13,838 nucleotides of DNA, taken from assembly GCA_018711265.1 (NCBI GenBank), contig DVIM01000074.1:1-13838 (forward strand), read 5' to 3'. A program made the position numbers and the translations under genes. Source of the stretch: Spyradocola merdavium. Its GTDB lineage: Bacteria > Bacillota > Clostridia > Christensenellales > UBA1750. The notes beneath the pieces are model-generated. The model was not told where the DNA came from. It made no database searches and saw nothing but the letters and a program-made list of their open reading frames with translations. Below, piece by piece: positions 1 to 5,426 of this stretch. Positions within the stretch are counted from its first letter, which is position 1; each line of letters opens with the position of its first letter.

Positions 1-12
1 TGCCGGCACGCT

Positions 13-41
13 TCGAAACCATGCAAGCTGCATGGTTTCGA
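13..41. repeat. Perfect 13-bp inverted repeat (hairpin)
   Basis: Arms 13-25 and 29-41 are exact reverse complements (TCGAAACCATGCA and its complement) around a 3-nt loop, AGC. No T-tract follows on either strand, so it is not a textbook intrinsic terminator. It could be a terminator remnant, an operator or a palindromic repeat element belonging to a gene left of the window. The structure is certain; the function is unknown. Confidence 0.6.
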
Positions 42-70
42 GAAACATGCGGCGCACCGAATCCCGGAAA

Positions 71-130
71 GCGGGCCTTTCGCCCGCCTCTCCCCTTCGC
101 CCCGAACCGCCAACGGCGGCTCGGGGCGAA
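71..130. repeat. Two adjacent GC-rich inverted repeats
   Basis: A short hairpin has arms 71-76 and 82-87 (GCGGGC/GCCCGC, 5-nt loop). A longer one has arms 96-111 and 115-130, sixteen pairs with one A-C mismatch (106/120) and the 3-nt loop AAC. Neither is followed by a clear T-run. With the hairpins at 13-41 and 174-209 they make four dyads in 210 bases, filling the gap downstream of the leftward nucleoside hydrolase unit. No open frame with an SD was found in this gap. Confidence 0.5.
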
Positions 131-173
131 GCAGGCCCAAACGCTCGACCGGAGGCGTACACGCCGCCTAAAC

Positions 174-209
174 CGCCCCCGTTCCGCAAGAGAACGCGGA
201 GCGGGGGCG
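174..209 (-). terminator. Probable terminator hairpin of the leftward unit
   Basis: Arms 174-187 and 196-209 form fourteen consecutive pairs with a single G-T wobble (182/201) around an 8-nt loop. The hairpin lies 8 bases beyond the stop of the DUF3006-like gene. The U-tract expected on the minus strand is poor (GTTT only), so termination may be factor-assisted, or the dyad may be a repeat element instead. Confidence 0.5.
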
Positions 210-216
210 TGTTGCG

Positions 217-441
217 CTATGGGCTGCGGTGCGTTTGGCCGGTCAGGCGGCGCAGGCGCGCGCGCATCGCGGCGCGGCGCTCGGCGGTCTTTGCCGGGTC
301 CGGCAGGTAGCGCCCGTCCGCGGGCACGAGCACGTCGCCCTCCCGCGCATTGGGCGGCAGGGCCGACCGCGGCACGCGGAAGGGCCCCTCGTCCCCGACG
401 AGCACGGCCTCCCCGCCGGAAAAGCGGTCCAGGACGATCAT
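217..441 (-). CDS. DUF3006-like small protein
   Basis: This is a 74-residue protein beginning MIVLDRFSGGEAVL. The pattern of an opening beta-strand (ivLDRfeg), a short strand with a conserved acidic residue (VGDEG), then a proline/aspartate segment (DVLVPADGRYLPDPAKT) and a basic helical tail (ERRAAMRARLRRL) matches DUF3006 proteins of Firmicutes, whose biochemical role is unknown to me. The start ATG (439-441) shares four bases, ATGA, with the stop of the upstream nucleoside hydrolase gene, so translation is probably coupled. I recall DUF3006 genes more often beside metallo-beta-lactamase-fold hydrolases, so this partner is unusual. There are no membrane segments or signal peptide; it is probably cytoplasmic. 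The family call is made from memory of its N-terminal pattern. Confidence 0.7.
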   Translation of the reverse strand: MIVLDRFSGGEAVLVGDEGPFRVPRSALPPNAREGDVLVPADGRYLPDPAKTAERRAAMRARLRRLTGQTHRSP

Positions 442-1325
442 ACCTTGGCGAACGCGCCGAAGAAGCAGTCGAAGAAGCGCGCGGGATCGACCGTGTCGGC
501 GATTTCGTGCGGGCCGGCGGGGTCGCGGGTGAAGTGCGTCACGCCCATGAGCTGCCTGGACGCCAGCTCAATCTCGACCTTGCCGCGCGCAAAGCCGCAG
601 ACGTCCGGCTCGAAGATGGAGACCGCGGCCAGCGGGTCGTGGAAGGTCATGATGTCCGCGTTCTGGAACCAGACGGAGGAGAAGTCCTCGACGATCTTGA
701 GCAGCGGGTGGGTGAAGTGCGCCTGCACCTCGGGCATGCGCATCTGCACCTGCATGGTGACATCCAGGCCGACCGAGCGGTGGACCGGCGCCTTGCCGCG
801 GTAGACGATGGCCGTGGCGTAGGGGTCGTTCAGGGAGTTCCACTCGTTGTAGCCCACGGCGAGCTTGTGCTCAAAGGAGCCGTTCATGAGCACCAGGCGC
901 TTGAGCAGGGAGGGGATTTCCGGGTCCATGGCAAAGAGCAGGCCGACGTTGGTCATGGGGCCGATGGCCAGCAGCGTGACCTCGCCCGGGTTCTTGCGGA
1001 TGGTCGTGCGCAGGAAGTCGAGGTATTCGCCCATGGGGAACTCCGTGTCGTGCGGCCAGTTCACCAGGCGGTCCGCCTGGGGCGCGTAGGCCTGCTTGAG
1101 GTCCGTGAGCATGGGCAGCGCCGCGCCGGGATAGACGGGGATGTCGCTGCGGCCGGCGGCGCGCAGCAGGGCGCTGACCATCTGGGCCCGGCGCACGGGC
1201 TCGCCCGAGACGGTGGTCACGCCGAGCAGGTCGCACTTCTCCTGCGCGAGCAGGTAGGCGAGCGCGGCGCTGTCGTCGATGTCGGAGCCGATATCGGTAT
1301 CGAGGAGGACTTTTTCTTTGTTCAT
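438..1325 (-). CDS. Nucleoside hydrolase (IunH/RihA-type)
   Basis: This 295-residue enzyme should hydrolyse the N-glycosidic bond of ribonucleosides to ribose and free base in the cytoplasm (salvage). The N-terminal calcium-binding signature is DTDIGSDIDD at residues 9-18. The central NEWNSLNDPYA (160-170) corresponds to the E-x-N-x-x-x-DP ribose-binding motif of the family, and HDPLA (229-233) supplies the C-terminal active-site His/Asp. The family's usual length is about 300 residues, so the protein is complete. The ATG at 1325 was chosen because an AGGGGG SD precedes it and the family motif starts nine residues later; the frame continues upstream to 1445 but would then include the promoter. 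Base specificity cannot be read from the sequence. It is the first gene of a leftward pair with the DUF3006-like gene, by ATGA overlap. Confidence 0.92.
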   Translation of the reverse strand: MNKEKVLLDTDIGSDIDDSAALAYLLAQEKCDLLGVTTVSGEPVRRAQMVSALLRAAGRSDIPVYPGAALPMLTDLKQAYAPQADRLVNWPHDTEFPMGEYLDFLRTTIRKNPGEVTLLAIGPMTNVGLLFAMDPEIPSLLKRLVLMNGSFEHKLAVGYNEWNSLNDPYATAIVYRGKAPVHRSVGLDVTMQVQMRMPEVQAHFTHPLLKIVEDFSSVWFQNADIMTFHDPLAAVSIFEPDVCGFARGKVEIELASRQLMGVTHFTRDPAGPHEIADTVDPARFFDCFFGAFAKV

Positions 1326-1361
1326 GCGGGTTGCACCCCCTGTTTGGTATTTGCGCCTATT

Positions 1362-1390
1362 AGTGTAGCGCATTGGGGCGAAAGATGCAA
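1362..1390 (-). promoter_or_regulatory. Sigma-A promoter of nucleoside hydrolase unit
   Basis: On the minus strand the -35 TTGCAT (1385-1390) and -10 TACACT (1362-1367) are separated by exactly 17 bp. The predicted start near 1355 gives a leader of about 30 nt before the ATG at 1325. No operator dyad is evident. Confidence 0.7.
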
Positions 1391-1505
1391 CACGAATTCC
1401 GGCCCGCGCGTTTATCTTACGGACTTTGCGGCGCGCAAAGGACAAAGAGCGGCCCCCTTCCCCGAGGCGCGCAAAAAACGGCGCCGGGCGGAGGGAACAA
1501 AGCCT

Positions 1506-1534
1506 TTGCTTCTTCTCCGTCTTTGGTTTATAAT
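1506..1534 (+). promoter_or_regulatory. Sigma-A promoter of the cdaA operon
   Basis: The -35 TTGCTT (1506-1511), a 17-bp spacer and a perfect -10 TATAAT (1529-1534) predict transcription from about 1541 and a 5' UTR of roughly 70 nt before the cdaA ATG at 1612. No riboswitch-like fold is apparent in this short UTR. Confidence 0.75.
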
Positions 1535-1611
1535 AGAGAAGAAGGGGAGAAAAGCCGTGCTTTTTTGAAGCGCCGCTGGATTTGAGAAGAGATGCGGGGT
1601 GGTGTGCGAGT

Positions 1612-2472
1612 ATGGACCGATTGCTGACGGAAATTCAGGTCCTTTGGGCCAACACGATGGAGAGGCTTACGATCAACGATATTATTGACATCCTGATCGT
1701 GGCCTTTATGATCTACAACCTTCTCCAGCTCACGCGGGAGACGCGGGCCAACCAGGTCCTAAAGGGCGTGGGGATCATCATTGTCGCCTACTTCCTCTCG
1801 GGCGTGTTCCGCCTGCAGGCGTTCAACTGGCTCCTGCGCTACATCATGGACGCGGGCGCGGTGGTGCTGGTCGTGCTCTTCCAGCCGGAGCTTAGGCGCG
1901 CGCTGGAGAAGATCGGCCGCCGCACCGGCCTTGTGGACAAGATGCACCACCAGACGGACGCGGACGAGGTCGACCGCATGATCGAGGAGATCATCCGCTG
2001 TATGGAGGACCTCTCCAAGCGCAAGGTCGGCGTGCTGATCGTCGTCGAGCACAAGACGGCCCTGGGCGACATCATCGAGACGGGCAATCCCATCGACTCC
2101 ATCGTCTCGGCCCCGCTGCTGGAGAACATCTTTGAACCCAACACCCCCCTGCACGACGGCGCGACGGTCATCCGCGGCACGCGCATCGTCGCCGCGGGCT
2201 GCTTCCTGCCCCTTACGGAGGAGAACTCCATCTCCAAGCAGCTGGGCACCCGCCACCGCGCGGCCATAGGCGTGACCGAGAACACGGACGCGACCTCCCT
2301 TGTCGTCTCCGAGGAAACGGGCACCATGTCCATGGCGCGGGGCGGCAAGCTCACGCGGCACATGGACGCCGAGGCCATCCGCGCGGTGCTGCACGGCATC
2401 TACGACCCGGACAAGGAGAGCGTCAGCGGGGTCCTGACCCCGGTGCTGACCAAGTGGAGGAGCAAGAAATGA
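1612..2472 (+). CDS. cdaA: Membrane diadenylate cyclase CdaA
   Basis: It condenses two ATP into c-di-AMP at the membrane. Numbering from the ATG at 1612 (286 residues), three N-terminal hydrophobic segments lie at about 22-40, 50-66 and 71-92, followed by FQPELRRALE (90-99) and the cytoplasmic DAC (DisA_N) domain. Its catalytic DGA is at 182-184 within PNTPLHDGA and its RHR at 214-216 within GTRHRAAIG; both match Bacillus CdaA. An in-frame TTG at 1582 would add ten residues but has no SD at a workable spacing. The ATG at 1612 has a modest GGGGTGG SD about 7 nt upstream, and the resulting N-terminus resembles known CdaA proteins. It is the first gene of a rightward operon, and its stop overlaps the cdaR start by ATGA. 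Confidence 0.95.
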   Translation: MDRLLTEIQVLWANTMERLTINDIIDILIVAFMIYNLLQLTRETRANQVLKGVGIIIVAYFLSGVFRLQAFNWLLRYIMDAGAVVLVVLFQPELRRALEKIGRRTGLVDKMHHQTDADEVDRMIEEIIRCMEDLSKRKVGVLIVVEHKTALGDIIETGNPIDSIVSAPLLENIFEPNTPLHDGATVIRGTRIVAAGCFLPLTEENSISKQLGTRHRAAIGVTENTDATSLVVSEETGTMSMARGGKLTRHMDAEAIRAVLHGIYDPDKESVSGVLTPVLTKWRSKK

Positions 2473-3812
2473 GCGGCATCAACAACGATCCCCGCGGGGA
2501 AAACCGCGAAGCAGCCCCGGAGCAGAAGGGCAAAAAGCTCGGTGAGCTCAAGAAGAAAGTGCAGAAGGTGCCGCTGCTGCGGCGCCTTGCGCGCAATCCC
2601 TTCCTCAAGCTCCTCTCGCTGGTGTTTGCCATCATCCTCTGGGCGATGGTCATGTCCCAGACGAATCCGGACCGCACAAAGGTCGTCTACGACGTGCCGC
2701 TGGAGATCACGGGCCTGACCGAGCTCAACGCGCGCGGCCTGTCCCTTGCGACCGAGAGCGACGAGCTGCCCTCGACCGTGGACGTCCACCTGGAAGTCCC
2801 GATGAACGACCTGAGCCGCGCCACGACCGACAACGTCCATGCGACGATCGACCTTTCGCGCATCACGACGACCGGGGACTATTCGCTGCAGGTGAACCTG
2901 ACCACCGTTTACGGCGAGGCGACGTCCTCGTCCGTGAGCAGCGTGGACGTGGTTGTCGAGAGCCTCACGACCTCCGTGGTGCCCGTGCAGGTCACCACCA
3001 CCGGCACCCTGTCGGAGAACTACCGCCTGGGCAGCATCGTCGCCACGCCCTCCCAGTTCCAGATCACCGGCCCTGAGACGGACGTCAACCGCGTTGCGGC
3101 GGCCGTGGTCGAGGTGGACCTGACGAACCTTACGGCGGACTTCAACCGCTCGGTGGTCTACACCCTCGTGGACGAGAACGGCCAGGCCGTGGAGTCGGCC
3201 AACATCACCTCGACCATCGGCAACTCGGTCTCGGTCTCCATCCCGGTCTACCCCATCAAGGAGGTTCCCATCACCTACGAATCCTCCACCACGGGCCTTC
3301 TGCGCGACGGCTTCTATCTGGAGGGCATCGAGGTCGCGCCCTCGACCGTGCGCATCGCCGCGCCGCAGGCCGTGCTGGATGAGATCGACAGCGTCCAGGT
3401 CTCCACGATCGACCTGGAGGGCGTGAGCGCGTCCTTCACCACGACCCTGCCGCTCAAGCTCAGCGGCGAGGTCGTCTGGTCCTCGGTCAGCGAGGTGGAC
3501 GTCGTGGTCCGCGTGCGCGAGGAGGAGGAGACGCGCACCTTCACCGGCCTCCCGGTGACGTACCGCAACCTTGCTGCGGGCCTGCAGGCGGAGCTGTACG
3601 ACGTGACGGCGGACGTATCGGTCACCATGGCCCGCTCGGCGCTGGAGCGGTTGACCAACGACGACATCTCCGTCTACGTGGACCTTGCGGGCTACGAGGC
3701 GATGGCGGACAGCGCCGTGCCGGTGAGCGTCTCCATCCGCGCGAACGTGGACTATGCCTACGAGCTGGTCAGCGAGGAAAAGGTCATCGTGCGCATCGAC
3801 GCCGCGTCCTGA
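2469..3812 (+). CDS. cdaR: CdaA regulatory protein CdaR (YbbR domains)
   Basis: This is a 447-residue membrane-anchored protein with a polar cytoplasmic N-tail, one transmembrane segment at about 44-64, then an extracytoplasmic beta-rich region. Four YbbR-type repeats can be traced at about 72-165, 168-260, 263-349 and 356-445. Each repeat has a strand such as YDVPLEITGL, VPVQVTTTGTL, VPITYESSTTGL or LPVTYRNLAAGL. Known CdaR proteins bind CdaA and modulate its cyclase activity. An ATG start at 2469 is preferred over the in-frame GTG at 2454 because GGAGGA lies 8 nt before it and the start overlaps the cdaA stop by four bases. The domain call is secure; the exact repeat borders are estimates. 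Confidence 0.92.
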   Translation: MSGINNDPRGENREAAPEQKGKKLGELKKKVQKVPLLRRLARNPFLKLLSLVFAIILWAMVMSQTNPDRTKVVYDVPLEITGLTELNARGLSLATESDELPSTVDVHLEVPMNDLSRATTDNVHATIDLSRITTTGDYSLQVNLTTVYGEATSSSVSSVDVVVESLTTSVVPVQVTTTGTLSENYRLGSIVATPSQFQITGPETDVNRVAAAVVEVDLTNLTADFNRSVVYTLVDENGQAVESANITSTIGNSVSVSIPVYPIKEVPITYESSTTGLLRDGFYLEGIEVAPSTVRIAAPQAVLDEIDSVQVSTIDLEGVSASFTTTLPLKLSGEVVWSSVSEVDVVVRVREEEETRTFTGLPVTYRNLAAGLQAELYDVTADVSVTMARSALERLTNDDISVYVDLAGYEAMADSAVPVSVSIRANVDYAYELVSEEKVIVRIDAAS

Positions 3813-3836
3813 GGCCGGCGATAAGGAGGGAACGCT

Positions 3837-4529
3837 TTGCTGGACATGCTCTTGAACTCGAGCGACGAGTTGCTCCCTGCGTCGGGGTTCCTCGGCTTCC
3901 TCGTGCACCACTGGCTTGCGGTCGCGATCGTCATCCTCGTCCTGGGCTTTGCGCTGGACCAGCTCTTTTACGTGCTGCTGGACCGGCCGCAGGACCGCTG
4001 GCGGCGGCGGTACCGCGCGCTGCGCGCGTTCCTGACGGCGCACTTTGGCGCGCCGGCCCTGAAGGAGGCGGCCTCCGAGGACGCCGGTCCTTCCGCGGAG
4101 GGGCCGGTCATCCATCGCGCGGGGGCCAAGTACAATCCCAACGCGGCGCCCAGGGTCGGTCCGCAGCCGGCCCCTGGCCCCCGACCAGAGCCTGGCTCGC
4201 AGCCGGCGTCCGGCCCCCGGCCAGAGCCTGGCTCGCAGCGGGCGGCGTCCCCTGCGCGGCCTGCGCCCGCGGAGCGGCGGACCGCCGGGACGGCAGGGGA
4301 GACGGTCTACGAGCCCTTGCGCAGGGCCCCGGAGCGCGCCGCCGAGGGCGCGCGGCGCTTTGGCCAGATCGTGACGCCGCCGCCCGCCGCGCGGGAGGAG
4401 CCGATCTTTGAACCCCTGGACGAGGACGCGCCCATCGTCGTGCGGCCGGACGAAGTGCAGCCCCGCAGCGCGGAGCCCACGACCCTGCGCAGGCGCGGCG
4501 AACCCACCGAGAACGGAGAAGGAAATTGA
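3837..4529 (+). CDS. Uncharacterised single-pass membrane protein, proline-rich tail
   Basis: I do not recognise this 230-residue protein. It has a short N-terminal outside segment, one clear transmembrane helix at about 22-48 (HHWLAVAIVILVLGFALDQLFYVLL), and a strongly basic juxtamembrane stretch (RWRRRYRALR, 54-63), which suggests a cytoplasmic C-terminus. The tail is long, low-complexity and rich in Pro/Ala/Arg/Glu. It includes two tandem 12-residue repeats, PA[PS]GPRPEPGSQ, at 111-122 and 123-134, and a closing acidic patch EPIFEPLDEDAPIVV. The TTG start at 3837 is chosen because AGGAGG sits exactly 7 nt upstream; the next ATG (3846) is too far from it. It follows cdaR by 24 nt and its stop touches the next gene's region. 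A role with the CdaA/CdaR complex is only inferred from position. Confidence 0.8.
   Translation: MLDMLLNSSDELLPASGFLGFLVHHWLAVAIVILVLGFALDQLFYVLLDRPQDRWRRRYRALRAFLTAHFGAPALKEAASEDAGPSAEGPVIHRAGAKYNPNAAPRVGPQPAPGPRPEPGSQPASGPRPEPGSQRAASPARPAPAERRTAGTAGETVYEPLRRAPERAAEGARRFGQIVTPPPAAREEPIFEPLDEDAPIVVRPDEVQPRSAEPTTLRRRGEPTENGEGN
4167..4238 (+). repeat. Tandem 36-bp coding repeat (two copies)
   Basis: Units 4167-4202 and 4203-4238 are near-identical and encode PAPGPRPEPGSQ and PASGPRPEPGSQ. They lie in frame in the proline-rich tail of the membrane protein. Such repeats may change copy number by slippage between strains. Confidence 0.8.
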
Positions 4530-4546
4530 AGCAGGAAGTTAACGCT

Positions 4547-5239
4547 ATGCAGGAAAATCGACAGGAAAACCTGCCCACGGCCCGCATCGTCGTGGTCGTG
4601 GGCAATTACGGCAGCGGGAAGACGGAGATCTCGCTGAACCTCGCGCTGAAGTACGCGCAGCGGGGCGAGCAGGTCACGCTCGTGGACCTGGACATCGTCA
4701 ACCCCTACTTCCGCTCCTCGGAGCGGACGGATCTGCTCGAGTCGCACGGCATCCGCGTCTACGCGCCCTCGTTCGCCATGACGACCGTGGACGTGCCGAG
4801 CCTGCCGGCGGAGATTCAGGCGGTCTTTGCGGACAAGAGCCGCCGCGTGATCTTCGACGTGGGCGGGGACGACACGGGCGCGGCGGCGCTGGGGCAGTAC
4901 AAGCCCTATTTTGACCAGGAGGACGTGGAGGTGCTCTTCGTGGTCAACGCGTTCCGCCCGCTCTCGGGCGACGCGGACTCGGTCTGCGATTTGCTGCTGC
5001 GCGTCGCGGGGCGGTCGCGCCTGACGCCCACGGCCCTGCTCAACAACGCGAACGTCTCCTGGCAGACGGAGGGCGAGGACCTCGCGCGCGGGGAGGAGCT
5101 CCTGCGCGAGGTGAGCGCGCGCCTGCAGCTGCCGGTGCGCTACCTCTGCGCGGAGCGCTCGCTCCTGCCCAAGCTCCCGGCGGACCTGACCGGCGAGCGC
5201 ATCGCGCTGGACATCCTCATGCGGCCGGAGTGGCTCTGA
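4547..5239 (+). CDS. P-loop ATPase, CobQ/MinD/ParA-like
   Basis: This is a 230-residue cytoplasmic nucleotide-binding protein. Walker A is GNYGSGKT (19-26). VTLVDLDIVNPYFRSSE (43-59) matches the SIMIBI switch I/A' region and VIFDVGGDDTG (101-111) the Walker B/switch II region. The signature lysine of deviant Walker A motifs (KGGxGKT) is replaced by Asn20, so ParA/MinD-style dimer activation is not assured. No DNA-binding or membrane-targeting helix is visible. The ATG at 4547 has AGGAAG 8 nt upstream. An alternative TTG at 4526 overlaps the preceding stop (TTGA) and would add seven residues. It is the last gene of the cdaA operon. From memory, close relatives in Clostridia sit beside 2-oxoacid:ferredoxin oxidoreductase genes. 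The substrate or client is unknown. Confidence 0.85.
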   Translation: MQENRQENLPTARIVVVVGNYGSGKTEISLNLALKYAQRGEQVTLVDLDIVNPYFRSSERTDLLESHGIRVYAPSFAMTTVDVPSLPAEIQAVFADKSRRVIFDVGGDDTGAAALGQYKPYFDQEDVEVLFVVNAFRPLSGDADSVCDLLLRVAGRSRLTPTALLNNANVSWQTEGEDLARGEELLREVSARLQLPVRYLCAERSLLPKLPADLTGERIALDILMRPEWL

Positions 5240-5276
5240 GGAACCCGCATGGCCTTGTGAAAGGAGGGGGAAGGCG

Positions 5277-5339
5277 ATGGTGCTTCTGCACGATCGCGTG
5301 ATCGATTTGAGCGGCCTGCTCTGTACAATCCGTGCCTGA
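5277..5339 (+). CDS. Putative 20-residue leader peptide upstream of MFS exporter
   Basis: A 20-codon ORF begins ATGGTGCTTCTG and ends in TGA at 5337-5339. It encodes a peptide starting MVLLHDRV and ending LLCTIRA. It is preceded by one of the strongest SDs in the window, AAGGAGGGGG (5261-5270, core AAGGAGG 9 nt from the ATG), too good to be accidental in an otherwise gene-free gap. Its last codons run through the 5' arm of the inverted repeat at 5318-5360, so a ribosome translating it would block that hairpin. This is the geometry of leader peptides that control resistance and efflux genes. The alternative is a decayed gene remnant whose start survived. The peptide matches no leader I know. 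Confidence 0.6.
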   Translation: MVLLHDRVIDLSGLLCTIRA

Positions 5340-5372
5340 CGGACAGCCCATGTACAGAGCAACGCCTTTTTT
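5318..5372 (+). terminator. Terminator/attenuator hairpin before MFS gene
   Basis: Outer arms 5318-5327 and 5351-5360 (GCTCTGTACA/TGTACAGAGC) are perfect 10-bp complements. An inner 5-bp stem lies at 5329-5333/5339-5343. A six-T run (5367-5372) follows after 6 nt. Bases 5338-5345 (GACGGACA) are also exactly complementary to 5372-5379 (TGTCCGTC), which allows a pseudoknot or an alternative fold that excludes the inner stem. The element either ends the cdaA operon or attenuates entry into the MFS gene. The gap from stem to T-run is longer than ideal. As DNA, the TGTACA half-sites are 33 bp apart and could be a repressor site. Confidence 0.6.
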
Positions 5373-5426
5373 GTCCGTCGCGCATGGAAAAGGACATTCA
5401 AACAAAAAAATCAGGAGTGTTTTTCC

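Noticed and set aside
21..1568. Long plus-strand open frame opposite the nucleoside hydrolase pair (515 codons)
   Set aside because: It runs through hairpins, two promoters and the antisense of two good genes; its composition is an artefact of high GC3.
1582..1611. TTG start for CdaA at 1582, and an 11-codon ORF from the ATG at 1592
   Set aside because: Neither has an SD at a usable distance. The ATG at 1612 gives the family-like start. The mini-ORF simply overlaps the start region.
1541..1611. c-di-AMP (ydaO-type) riboswitch ahead of cdaA
   Set aside because: The leader after the predicted start is only about 70 nt, too short for this class, and has no conserved core that I can recognise.
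2400..4115. Long open frame on the minus strand opposite cdaR and the repeat-tailed membrane protein (571 codons)
   Set aside because: It is antisense to confidently identified genes, rich in His/Arg/Asp/Val low-complexity sequence, with no SD or family pattern. Such frames are expected opposite GC-rich coding sequence.
4164..4238. Proline-rich repeat as a possible CRISPR or intergenic repeat array
   Set aside because: There are only two units, directly abutting with no spacers and in frame within a gene.
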